Assembly: GCA_027924585.1 (NCBI GenBank)
Contig: BSBM01000007.1
Location: 11,313,501 to 11,377,500, forward strand
Source: Larix kaempferi
Lineage: Eukaryota > Streptophyta > Pinopsida > Pinales > Pinaceae
Reading direction: 5' to 3'
Length of the DNA: 64,000 nt
Every line of letters starts with the position of its first letter. Position 1 is the stretch's first letter. Shown here one piece after another: positions 11,268 to 21,508 of this stretch. The position numbers and the translations under genes are program-made. The notes below the pieces were generated by a model. It was given only the letters and a program-made list of their open reading frames with translations, was not told the origin of the DNA and did no database searches.

Positions 11268-11535
11268 GGATTTTAATATCGAGCCAAGATTTGTTCTTGC
11301 TCGCTCGTGTTTTCAATTTTAAGGAGTCTGAAAAACTTAGACAATAACTCCATACACCTACTCGTGGATTTTAATATCGATCCCAAGTAGGTTAATGCTC
11401 GCCGGTGTTTTCCTATTTATAGAGTCTGAAAAACTTAAACAATCCTCTATTTACCCTCTCGTGGATTTCACATCGAGCCCGAGTAGGTGAATCCTCGCTT
11501 GGTGTTTTCATGTCTAGAGAGCCTGAAAACCCTAA
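11268..11535 (-). repeat. Tandem repeat of about 98 bp, three copies, in E2
   Basis: The phrase gattttaatatcga(g/t)cc starts near 11268 and 11367, with a diverged form (gatttcacatcgagcc) near 11464. Each unit ends in a hairpin with GTTTTC/GAAAAC-type stems (see the hairpin entry). Confidence 0.8.
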
Positions 11536-11675
11536 AGAGAGCCTCCAAAAGTTCTTTTTCGTATAGTTAGTCCCCTCCCCCGAAAAAGTATAAAACAATG
11601 AGAGGAGAACTCTTCTAGCCATTTATGACTAGAGTATTCCTTTTTCATAAGCAATTCGCAAAAGTCTGGAAAAGG
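11309..11675 (-). repeat. Hairpin array in E2 3' region
   Basis: Inverted repeats at 11309-11336 (GTTTTCA/TGAAAAAC), 11407-11434 (GTTTTC/GAAAAAC), 11504-11530 (GTTTTCA/TGAAAAC), 11554-11588 (CTTTTTCG/CGAAAAAG) and 11639-11675 (CCTTTTTC/GGAAAAGG). In the element's sense the loops carry the same GACTCCTTAAAA-like core as E1. The segment 11540-11680 is a diverged copy of E1 7130-7255 in opposite orientation. Confidence 0.75.
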
Positions 11676-11844
11676 GTTAAACTTATACTTAAGCGGATGT
11701 CGCTTCAAATCCTTTAACAAGTCTAAAATGAAAACTATACTCATCAATATTGTCATATTTAAAGAGTCTAACAAGAGCGTGAAAGAACTCTATAAAATCC
11801 TTTTCCATAAAGTTTTAACGATCCCGAAAAGTAAACTCGTGACC

Positions 11845-12055
11845 TCCTTACTTTTTTTAACGAGCTCAAAGGAGAGATGAAAAATGCTCGTAAATTCCTT
11901 ATTGTTTTTAACGAGCTCGAAGTGAAAATGGAGGAAATCCTCATAGCCTCCTTACTGTTTTTAACGAGCTCAAAGTGAAGGTGGAAGAAATGCTTGTAGC
12001 CTCCTTACTGTTTTTAATAAGCTCGAAGAAAAGGTGGAAGAATGCTCGTAGGTGT
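11845..12055 (-). repeat. Tandem repeat of about 53 bp, four copies, in E2
   Basis: The phrase ttact(g/t)tttttaacgagctc recurs near 11848, 11899, 11951 and 12004, each followed by aa(a/g)g(t/a)ga and a purine-rich stretch with gctcgta or a variant. In the element's sense each unit reads CTTTGAGCTCGTTAAAAAC, which looks like a degenerate form of the hairpin motif. Confidence 0.8.
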
Positions 12056-12169
12056 ATCAATGTCCAAATGAATGGCAGAATGCATTATAGAATCTAGGAA
12101 AACTTCATCAGATGGAAGTATATCATCCCAAATAGAACACATGTCTAAACATTCATATGGATTCATCAC
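12056..12169 (-). other. E2 spacer between protease and repeats
   Basis: About 110 bases, no feature seen. If E2 once had RT it was lost between here and the repeats. Confidence 0.4.
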
Positions 12170-12985
12170 CTAGTCAATTTCCGGGACCCAGTCCGGAGAA
12201 AGTAAGCATGAATTCAGAGGCTTCTTCTCAGTAGCAATTGGACTCAAGGAACAATATGCCACAATATTTGATTGTGACATGTTGGTACTTACTGGCGAGG
12301 GATACACTTGGTCTATAGTTGGGTAATAAGCAGGATTAACAAATGTAAGTTGATCGATAGTGACAATGCTTTCATTGTGAGGAAAATGCATCACATGAAA
12401 GAGCGTAGACACCACAGTCTGCATAGCATATATGTAATCACGCCCTAGGATCATATCAAAGTCCATAGGGTCTTTTAAAACCATAAAATCAACTAAGACT
12501 ATTTTTCCACCCAATGTAATAGGTACCTGAGAGAGCAATCCCAACGGTTCAATAGGTCTTTTATCGAAAGTCAACAGCCAATTAATAGCTGGAACAAGGT
12601 TAGGAAAACCTAAATCTCTCCGAGCATAAGGGGATACGATACTAACAGAGGCTCGTTCATCTACAACACATTGATGAACCGTATGGTTTCCGATATCAAC
12701 CTTTATCTGAAAAGGTGTAGCAGAAGGAAGGCGAGGCCCAGTTAGACTATTCCAATCAAAGGAAATGATCCCAGAGCTTGGTAGGGGTTCACTCGGAAAA
12801 CATGAAGTGCTCCTCATTTCAGAAACATCCAAACTGGTAATGCAGAAGACTCCAGGGACAGGTGAATCAGTCTTCGAAGGACTGATGGGATTGATCGAGG
12901 ATTGCATCGATTCGATCACTTCACTCTCTGAAGAAAGAGTTGGGTTGACCAAATATTGCATTGGTTCAACCACTTCATCAACCAA
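12170..12985 (-). pseudogene. E2 retropepsin-like protease region
   Basis: A 271-codon frame. An aspartic protease of the retroviral type is suggested by a hydrophobic lead-in (FQIKVDIGNHTVHQC), the active-site position VVDERASVSIVS (D-T/S-G expected; here D-E-R, so the catalytic glycine is lost) and the C-terminal MILGRDYIYAM, the usual h-h-G-R-D/N flap-to-core motif. The N-terminal 100 residues are Ser/Pro-rich spacer. A stop and a frame change separate it from gag (14095-13001 is in another frame). A retropepsin would mature Gag and Pol, but the substituted active site makes this copy inactive. Confidence 0.75.
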
Positions 12986-13000
12986 AGGTTGACCAGGCTA

Positions 13001-14095
13001 TTAGGAATCTATAGACAGTTCAGGAGCAGAGGATCCTTCAGACATGGACCACACTCTTTGCACCTCTGGAATAGTAGGGCACAGGTGAGTAAGGTGATCT
13101 CCCTTACAAATTTTACAAGGGAACTTTGGATTCCATCCTATAAGCATAGACTCATTTAAAACAACCGTACTCTTAGTGTGACTAGCATTGGCTAATAGCT
13201 TTCCCCCAGCATGAATTGCAGTGGCTGGTTGCTCAGAAGCAGAAGAGTTTTGAACTATGGACCACACTTTTTGCAATTCTGGAAGTACAGGGCACAAATA
13301 GGTTAGGTGGTCTCCCTCGCAAAAATTACAAGGGAACTTGAGCTTCTGTTTATTGGGTTTGTCGACAATGTCAACTTTTTCAGCATGACTTACAGTGGCT
13401 GATTTAGTGTCTCCAATAGGACTCACAGTAACTGGTGACTTGTCATTAATATGACCAGCAGTGATCAATGACGTGTCGTCAACATGAGCAATAATGGTTG
13501 AAGACATGCTTTCAGTATGATTTGCAGTGACTGAAATGTTTCTCCCAGCATGACCTCCAGAGGCTGGGTAGGTTCCCCCAGCATGACCTTCAGAGGCTGG
13601 GTGGGTGACCCCAGCATGACTTTCAGAGGCTGGGTGGGTGGGTTCAGTATGATTCACAGTGACTGAGTGAGTTCTCCCAACATGACCACCAGAGGTTGGG
13701 TAGGTGCCCCCAGCATGACTTTTAGAGGATGGGTGGCGAGGTTCAGTATGATTTCCAGTGACTGAGATTTTCCCCCCAACATGACCTCTAAAGGTTGGGT
13801 GGCTGCCCCTAACATGACTTCCAGAGGCTAGGTGGGTGCCCCCTTGCTTTGGCATCTTCTTCCTATTCTTCCTCCATCTATTCCTCTTATACTGTTGGTC
13901 ACTAGTATTACTAATTTCACCACATGAGGTAGAAGGAGGAGGAGAAGGTGTTACTAGCAAAGCAGGCATAGGGTTCTGATGCTCTTGATGTGAGGTGCTT
14001 ACTTGAGAAGCATCAGGATCATGCAATGCATTCAGAGTGGAAAACAACCAAACTGATATCCCTATAGTCAATCCCGAAAGATTCAAGGCAGCCAT
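13001..14095 (-). pseudogene. gag: E2 Gag with 11-residue repeats and two zinc knuckles
   Basis: A 364-codon frame. The start MAALNLSGLTIGISVW matches E1 gag. Residues about 85-240 are fourteen uninterrupted 11-residue repeats, each starting at His (HAGGTYPASGG-like). Near the C-terminus are two zinc-knuckle-like motifs, CNFCEGDHLTYLC and CKICKGDHLTHLC, spaced C-x2-C-x3-H-x4-C, one residue shorter than the canonical knuckle; each is followed by P.(L/I)PE(L/V)Q(K/R)VWS. Two further HAGG/HTKS units lie between the knuckles. Gag would package element RNA; the repeat region is not part of a standard capsid, and a typical Gag core was not seen. Confidence 0.75.
13381..13842 (-). repeat. 33-bp tandem repeat, 14 copies, inside E2 gag
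   Basis: Units start at 13381 and then every 33 bp without a single indel to 13810; the anchor is cagcatga or close variants (cagtatga, caacatga). The repeats encode 11-residue units. Two more units, out of phase, lie at about 13175-13240. Confidence 0.9.
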
Positions 14096-14999
14096 TAAGG
14101 CAGTACCAATGTTTCCAATGAATCAAAAAGCACAAGGAGCCCCTTCAATAGGAATCCCTTGATTGGTGCTCACTGGGATGCTTTCCATAGTTTTCGACTC
14201 AACGGGCCAAAAATATCTAAGGCCAAAAAACAAGCAGCACAAAGAGCACACCACTAAAAATGTCCTAAGGTAATCCAAACCAGGAAAACAGATGCCTTCC
14301 GGAGGGAAGTCTGGGATGATTAGGGTCCAGAACTAATCAATGAAGGATGAAGAATAGTTAACTGGGGTCCACATATAGGTGCTCTGGGTGCAAGCATTTG
14401 AATCATAAAACCAACCTCCCAAATTTCTGTAGAGGGTTTCCTCCCACGTCTGTCCTAGGTACAACAGAAATAGCCTTCCGTCATCACCTGTGTAGAGTCC
14501 TAGATGGTCAAGATACTAAGGCTACCATAAGTACAAAAATTCTTGGGGGGATAGTCATCATTCTAGCCGTAACACATGGGCAGGGTAACGAAGCCTGAAG
14601 TCCAAAAGGACCCCCATACATGAGACAACTCTGGTTTATGCTCGAAATGAAAGTGAGGGGTTATCCTCAACAATTCCAGTCTCACATGACCTCGTGCTTA
14701 GCTCTAGTTTCAGTGGATTTTCCCAAGAGATTTTGATACAGATGGATTTACCTAAAATATAGTTGTACTACGATTGTTGAGTAATGAAGCCAGTTTTGAG
14801 CAGTTTAAGGTGATTTAAGCTCAAAACTCTAGCCTAAGCTAGTTGATGTCGTGTATACCTAAAAAATAAAAATGTTGCTAATTAATTTTATTAGGATTTC
14901 TTTTTAAATGGTTGTTCTTACTCAAAGGTTGTAGTGAAGTGTGTGGCGTGGTTGTGACTGAAATGGAAAGTACATAAAATTAAAGAACTTTCACTAAAC
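14096..14999. other. Interval between E2 gag and element F
   Basis: No gene recognised. It is probably the 5' leader of E2 and/or older flank. This DNA was continuous with 22158 onwards before F inserted (target duplication TAAAC at 14995-14999 and 22158-22162). Confidence 0.5.
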
Positions 15000-15648
15000 T
15001 GTTAAATTTTCTGAATTTACTTCAATCTGATCTAGGATCTTAACTGAGAGAACAACATGTACAGCATATCTACAGCATATCAATCATGGAGACAATAATG
15101 CAAGCACACAAGAGACACAAAGATTTACTTGGGGAAAACCATAAAGGTGAAAAACCCCAATAACTTCCTCAGAGATAGATAGAGCAATGATACAACCAAC
15201 CAAGAGAGATAGCCATAACCTAGCAGCATATCCTCCTCCTCCATAAGTGCGCCACTCCTCCTTGAGTGCATGTGTGAGAAGTGAGTGAGTAAATAGAGTG
15301 CCTCCCGCACTCTATTTATACTTGACTTGACTTGCCTTTTTACCTAACTCATGTAGGCTCGAACTTAACCACATAATATAATGCTGACTGGGCCGACCCC
15401 CAATAGGGTGGTCTGATAACCCTTTGACCCACATGGCCGACCCCCAATAGGGTGGTCTAATAACCCTTCGAACCACATGACTTATACAGGGCCGACCCCA
15501 ACAAGGTGGTCTAATAACCCATCAAGTATAAGTTACGACACTTACAATATAAATGACGACACTTCCTTATAGAGGAATAATACCATCTCTATAGGAATAC
15601 AATATACATATATGTGAAATACATTCCGAAGTTACATATACATCAACA
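15000..15648 (-). repeat. F 3' LTR (649 bp)
   Basis: Paired with 21509-22157. A TATA box reads GTATAAATAG on the minus strand at 15312-15321. Short internal repeats of a cc(c/a)aa(t/c)a(a/g)ggtggtct-type phrase occur at about 15390-15520. Confidence 0.97.
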
Positions 15649-15660
15649 CTCCCTCTTAAC
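15649..15660 (-). promoter_or_regulatory. F polypurine tract
   Basis: On the minus strand GTTAAGAGGGAG lies directly before the 3' LTR start TGTTGATG. It would prime plus-strand DNA synthesis. Confidence 0.85.
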
Positions 15661-15909
15661 TAGGAAGGTATTTCGCAGCACAGTTCTTCTAGCACAAGTC
15701 ATCTTCTCTGGATCATCGTCACCGGATAATCATCATCGAGTCATCATCATCGTCACTACTGCTGCTATCTCAATCAATCTCTGAATCTACTCGTCATAGG
15801 AAGTTCTACAGAGCCAGTCCTTTTTCATACTGGATGTAGGCCCACCACCTGCAGGTCTTCATCATCACTGGCCATACTGTGGAATCCTCAGGACTTATTA
15901 CGTGCGTCA

Positions 15910-16500
15910 CAAAACCTCGAAAGAGCATCCCAGGCTGTTATGAGCACACGGCTCTACCTATAGGATCTCCCAGGGCACAAATTACATGTGACCTCACCAC
16001 AAAACCTCGAAAGAGAATCCCAGGACTGATTACGAGCACAAGGCTCAACCTATCGGATCTCCCAGGGCACAAATTACATGTGGTCACCACAAAACCTCGA
16101 AAGAGCATCCCAGGACTGATTACGAGCACACAGCTCAACCTATCGGATCTCCCAGGGCACAAATTACATGTGGTCATGGAAAAACCTCGAAAGAGCATCC
16201 CAGGACTGATTACGAGCACACAGCTCAACCTATCGGATCTCCCAGGGCACAAATTACATGCCATAGGACAAAACCTCGAAAGAGCATCTGCCAGATATCC
16301 CAGGGCACAAATTACATGCCATAGGCAAAACCTCGAAAGACTATCTGCAGATCTCCCAGGGCACAATTTATATGTCCTCCCAAGCAAAACCTCGAAAGAG
16401 CATTTGCCAGATGTCCCAGGGCACAAATTACATGCCATAGGCAAAACCTCGAAAGACCATCTGCAAATCTCCCAGGGCACAAATTACATGCTTATCTGCA
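15910..16500 (-). repeat. Tandem repeats of about 90 and 58 bp in F 3' region
   Basis: The anchor caaaacctcgaaag occurs at 15910, 16000, 16090, about 16180, 16269, 16326, 16385 and 16442. The first four units are about 90 bp; the later ones are about 58 bp and lack the middle section containing gattacgagcaca. Each unit ends with cccagggcacaaattacatg. The long ORFs on both strands here come from the repeat and are not genes. Confidence 0.9.
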
Positions 16501-16539
16501 CAACCTGATCCACGGCCACAGAGTATCAACTGATACTCA

Positions 16540-17005
16540 CCATACATCATCCTGATGTATCCATGATCATCCTGATCATCAATGCATCTACCTGATGCAT
16601 ACCAAGTATCATACATGATCCTCCTGATCATCAATGTATCCACCTGATACAAATACATGATACATATCATCATACATGATCCTCCTGATCATCAATGTAT
16701 CCACCTGATACAAATACATGATACATATCATCATACATGATCCTCCTGATCATCAATGCATCTACCTGATGCATACCACGTATCTACCTGATACATATCA
16801 TCATACATGATCCTCCTGATCATCAATGTATCCACCTTATACAAATACAAATACATGATACATGGTCCAAGCATCCAACATGATGCATACATACATACAT
16901 AAAATGATCCAACTGATCATATCCAGCATCCACATGATGCATACATACATACATAAAATGATCCAACTGATCATATCCAAGCAGAAACCAGAACATCATC
17001 CTGAT
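16540..17005 (-). repeat. GATCAT-rich repeats, 61-bp period, in F
   Basis: ctcctgatcatc recurs at 16621, 16682, 16743 and 16813 (61, 61 and 70 bp). A second set, gatgcatacatacatacataaaatgatccaactgatcat, is present twice at about 16885-16980. The units are rich in self-complementary TGATCA and TGCATCA/TGATGCA words. Confidence 0.85.
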
Positions 17006-17089
17006 GCTCATCATCCAGCGCTTACATCCACAGCCATGTGAAGGATCCTCCTTCCAACATGCTTGGAATGGCTTCAGTAAATGTGTCCA

Positions 17090-17938
17090 TCACTTCTTCC
17101 TCGAAGTGTCCTCGATCTGAAGAACGCCAAGCCTCTCTCTGAAGTACTCGAACTTCACTCTGGCTAGTGGCTTCGTCAGCACATCTGCAATCTGCTCGTC
17201 CGTCGCAACATACAGGAGCTTCACAGCTCCTTTCTGCACCATATCCCTGATATAGTGATATTTGATCTCTATGTGTTTCGACCTGTCATGAAACACTGGG
17301 TTCTCGGACAGCTTCACACAACTATGGTTATCACAGAAGATACCAGTAGCTTCCAGCGGGAGATCAAATAACTCAGACAGTAGCTTCCGTAGCCATACTG
17401 CCTCACAACTAGCTGAACAGGATGCAACATACTCTGCCTCAGCTGTACTCAGTGCTACACAGGACTGCTTCCTGCTAAACCAAGAGATCACACCTGATCC
17501 CATACTGAAGCAACACCCAGATGTGCTCTTCCTATCTGCAGCACTGCCAGCCCAATCTGAATCAACATAACCCTGCAGGTTAAACTTTTGATTCACCACA
17601 TATCTGAGCCCATAATCCACTGTACCCTTCAGGTACCTCAGAACATGCTTTACAGCAACCAGGTGAACACTCCTCGGATCCGTCAGGAACTGGCTCAATG
17701 TGTTCATAGCAAAGCAAATGTCTGGTCTCGTGTTCGTCAGGTACATCAAGGACCCAATCATCTGACGATACAAAGAGACATCAACTGGCTCAGATGAAGC
17801 ATCACATAGAAGCTTCAGATTCGATGCCATAGGTGTGGCCATATCCTTGCAGTCCATCATCCTGAACCTCTTCAGGATCTCTACTACATACTTCCCTTGT
17901 CCAAGGAAGATTCCATATGCACTCTGCCACACCTCCAT
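17090..17938 (-). pseudogene. pol: F RNase H and RT thumb (Ty1/copia)
   Basis: A 282-codon frame with no internal stop. It begins in the RT connection (GKYVVEILKRF), passes LYRQMIGSLMYLTNTRPDI, the usual copia RT C-terminal motif, and enters RNase H with its acidic residues in place: YVDSDWAG, the glutamate in STAEAEY, FCDNHSC and the HDRSKHIEI region. It ends ADVLTKPL..FEYFRERLGV, the normal C-terminus of copia Pol. RNase H would degrade the RNA of the RNA/DNA hybrid. It is fully readable but is cut off from its RT by a frameshift at about 17900. Confidence 0.9.
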
Positions 17939-18521
17939 GCCAAAAACAAATAGTGCATCATCCCCAAGTTCTTCATCTCGAACTTGGAAGAAAGCTTCCG
18001 CTGCGTGTCGGCAATCAATCTATCTTTACCTGTAACAAACAGGTTATCTGCATACAAAAGTAGTATCACTGGATTGCCTTCTTCAACCTTGTAGAAAAGG
18101 TTGGAATCTGCTTTACTCTTGGTAACGCCCAAACTGGATAGAAAGCTGTCTATCCTACCATACCAAGTTCTGCACACATATATGACTACACCATGCTGTC
18201 TTGAGATCCATCTGGTGCATCTTCTATTTCATCACTTTTATATTTCTCAATGCTACCATCTACAACATGCTTGATCTGATAGTTCCATTTGGAAGTCATA
18301 ACAAACTTCCCTTCACATCTTGGGACTACATCCCAAACATCATTCTTCATGATCGACGGATCATGGCATTTCATTTCTTCATCCCAGATCCTGGGAACTT
18401 CAATATCTTCAATAGATATCTTTGTTGCTGGAACAAAATGTTGTAGTTCTTCTTTTGTAGGAGATGGCATACGATCTTTCCTACACAACAAGTTAAATTG
18501 CATGATTAGAAAACATCTCAT
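17884..18521 (-). pseudogene. pol: F reverse transcriptase remnant, middle deleted
   Basis: Two frames. The right part (18521 leftwards) holds the RT N-terminus (DVWDVVPRCEGK, KWNYQIKH). It then breaks off after IEKYK and continues at WYGRIDSFLSSLG. The roughly 90-residue segment in between, which carries the first catalytic aspartate, is missing, replaced by a short acidic stretch (about 18190-18235). The catalytic loop reads LLLYADNLFVTG, so YxDD has become YADN. Frameshifts lie near 18180 and 17900. This RT cannot be active. Confidence 0.85.
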
Positions 18522-20439
18522 AGTTTTCAGAACAAATTCTTACACATAAAGAAATATGCCATACAGTCATGCAATTATCTTAGCCAATGCTTCAATACAA
18601 CATTTATCCATATTCCGTAACTTTCTAGATGCCTTCCAATCTCTACCAAAACATTGTTAAGAGTGTGCACAACTCCCAACATGTCAGCAAAGAGGTTTCA
18701 TTCTAGATAAGTAGAAATGGAATGTTGTACAGTGCCATAGGCCACTTACCCATGCATATTAGGAGTATACTGTTCATCAATGCAATTATTCTAATATGCA
18801 TAATACACAACCTAATTCTAGGAACATCAGTATATACATTATTGAACAGTATTATTTAAGAAATGACAATTCAAATACTTATCTTTGTTTGTTCATTGGG
18901 TGGACTCCCTCTGAGTCTTCGCTTCCTTGCAGGAGCTGCTGGAGTCCTAATCTGAAGTAGCTTCTTCTACACCTTTCTGTTGTGGGATGTACAGAGATGG
19001 TCAACTCCCTCTGAATATCTGCATCCTTGCATAAACCACTGGAGTGTACTCCCTCTTGATCTTTGCTTCCTAGATTACCTGTTCTTGAATCTCATATTCA
19101 TCCTTGGTACCTATGCATGCTTATTAGTATCATGAATGTGTTATCCTTGTGATCTCATATAAAATCATACATTCATTAGTGTACTATTAAAACACAATAA
19201 TCTCAAGCATGTATAGTCATGATCATTTCAAACAGAAAAAATAAGCATTAGCATTCAAGGTTTATGTAGGATTCTTATGGTTAGTCAAATCATAAGAAAC
19301 ATAACATGTCTAAACCTGTAATTACTCAAACCTATGACTCTTCAGGTTAGTTGAATCATCAATCAAGATAAGAGATATAAAATGCATAAAACTTGTGATT
19401 ATTCAAACCTATACCATCATGATTCTTCTGGTTAGTCATATCATCAATTATGGTAAGAAACATAATATGCATACAATCATGATTATTCAAACCTATGACT
19501 TCATGAATAATCATTATCAACAATAGTATAAGATCCTAACACAAGGTAGGATTCTATCTTGATATAGGAAAAACATACCTGGATTAGCATGCTAGCTATT
19601 TATGTCTAACATACTCACATGATGTCTTCTTGTTCTTCTTCAATGACTTGTGCTAGTAACCTGTATATCTCATAGGTTAACTATTACAAAACCAAGTTAT
19701 ACATACCTCGTAAATGGATCTTCTATGAGATCCATGACAATGGATGAATCTTTGTCCTCATGTTATCATGATCATATGTTCTTGGACCAGAACATGAGTT
19801 GTCTTTCTTGGTGTACCTTTCATGTTAGTAGACAACATAAACCTCATACAACACCATAATGCATTAGTACAATCATAAGTGTCAACACCCTAACCAATGA
19901 ATATCTTCTATCATGCATTCATAATTTTATTAAGGTGATACGACAAATCTAAAATCAAAATTGTACTAACCGTAATAAAATGAAGACAAACATACCATAA
20001 ACTTAATCATGGACAAATATCGAAACATACCTCAATGAGTCATACCTGTCGAGATCGCTTGTAATCTTCTTATATAAGGCCTTAGCCTCATCTCCCTCTG
20101 AAACAGGAACTTCTTCACTCATGCAGATGATCAATCCATCTTCTTCTAGGATTAACCCAATCCACTTGATTTGCAAGAACTGGACCTTGAGCTGGATATG
20201 GGTTTGTCAGAGAAACCCCAAAAATTCAAACTTTGAATTTCAAACTTCTGACAGGATAGAAATATGTGCCTTGATGAGCTGATCAAGTTGGTATATTCAG
20301 AATTTGAAAACTGCAAAGTTTCACTCCTCAATTTTGCCTTCGAAACTTCCGGATTCACTGGACGTGACCCTGAAATGGGGTTTGATGAAGCCCACTCTTT
20401 TGCCCCATCAAAATTTTTTATCCAAAGCTCTAAGTTTCT

Positions 20440-20670
20440 ATTTTTCTGAGGAGCTTCCAGCCGTGGTCACAGATTTCAAAAATTCCCATTTTTACAGAAG
20501 CCCTAATTTTCCACTTTTCTGATCAAAGTCCCGAACTAGGGTCTAATCAAGCCCGACCTTTTGTCCAACCAAAAATTCTGATCTTGGTCTCTAAATTTCT
20601 ATTTTGATGAGTAGCATCCAGCCATGGTCTCCGATTACAAAAATTCCAACTTTCTCCAAAGCCCTAAATT
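20440..20670 (-). repeat. Diverged duplicated segment in F leader, period about 160
   Basis: The phrase agcc(g/a)tggtc..cgatt(t/a)caaaaattcc appears near 20459 and again near 20619, each preceded by a ctctaa(g/a)tttctatttt(t/g) stretch and followed by an aagccctaa(a/t)tt(c/t)c stretch. Confidence 0.65.
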
Positions 20671-20779
20671 CCGGAAGCCATGAATGAAGGTACCAAAAAA
20701 TAATTCTGTTTTGACAGAAATATGTACCTGATTGTTTCTGGCGTAACTCTGAAATTTTTGATCCACAGGGTCTGAAAAA

Positions 20780-21115
20780 GTTTCCTGAGATATCCTGACC
20801 TGTTATCTTTCCATCCTGACAGGTCTGACCTCAATTGGATTCTCTGAGAGAGAGTTATGCTAAATGTCGCAACGTGACCTGTTTTGGGATAAACCAGGAG
20901 AGCGAACTTGTACGTCATGCCACGTGTCACTGTTTTAACTTAGGCCTCTAAATTTTTTTTCTGAGATAGCTTGCCCTATTACCTTTCCATCCTGACAGTT
21001 CTGACCTCAATTGGACTCTCTGAGAGAGAGTTATGCCAAATGTCGCAACGTGACCTGTTTATGGTATAATACAGGAGAGCGAACTTGTACAGCGTGCCAC
21101 GTGTTACTGGTTCAA
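20780..21115 (-). repeat. Direct duplication of about 150 bp in F leader, period 177
   Basis: The stretch from ctgaca(g)gtctgacctcaattgg through ctctgagagagagttatg, aatgtcgcaacgtgacctgttt and ggagagcgaacttgtac to gccacgtgt occurs at about 20815-20930 and again at about 20992-21105, with few differences. Confidence 0.85.
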
Positions 21116-21496
21116 CTTCGGCCTCTGAAAACGTTTTCTGAGATAGTACATCCTGTGTACTACCTATCACTTTTTATGAAATTTCATTTGGAGCTTCCTA
21201 TCCCAAGATATGACCTTTTTCCCAAGGTCACCTGATTTTGACTCAGATCTGGAAGAGGCAGAAACCCTATATTGTACAGATCATAAATCACAAAGTGAAA
21301 CGAATTAGAGGTTGTCCTTTGGACACAAGATACCTGGAGATCTTAGCTTAGGCTTGTAACAATTTCAGATCCGAAAACTTCGCCAAAACAGATTTATAGC
21401 GAAAGTGCTACGATGACTGGTTTTTGCTATATCAAGCCCTAGCATCGTAAGTGCAACAAGTGTCATACATGCCATATCATGCCTTCTTTCAGGCTA

Positions 21497-21508
21497 GCTC
21501 TGATTCCA
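21497..21508 (-). promoter_or_regulatory. F primer-binding site
   Basis: On the minus strand it reads TGGAATCAGAGC, directly abutting the 5' LTR. It differs at one base from the complement of initiator tRNA-Met (TGGTATCAGAGC). Confidence 0.88.

Larger units (their letters stand above)
9922..14300 (-). mobile_element. Element E2: Tat-like gag-protease element without pol
   Basis: A minus-strand relative of E1. From right to left it has Gag (14095-13001), protease (12985-12170), a non-coding region with tandem repeats and the same hairpin motif as E1, and a polypurine-like site at 9922-9947. No RT, RNase H or integrase was found between protease and the 3' repeats, so it is non-autonomous. The 5' border to the right is not identified; the flank at 14996-14999/22158 was later split by element F. 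Confidence 0.72.
18522..21496 (-). other. F internal region without gag or integrase
   Basis: About 3 kb where gag, protease and integrase would be expected. None was seen in any frame. The right part contains duplicated segments (see 20440-20670 and 20780-21115). The left part is AT-rich with repeats of a tatgactcttcaggttagt-like phrase at about 19320-19510. Confidence 0.7.

Noticed and set aside
15879-16508. ORFs of 209 and 180 codons on opposite strands
   Set aside because: Both are translations of the 90/58-bp tandem repeat, not genes; neither has a domain.
16540-17005. Possible CRISPR-like array
   Set aside because: Repeats are contiguous with degenerate units and no unique spacers; plant retrotransposon context.
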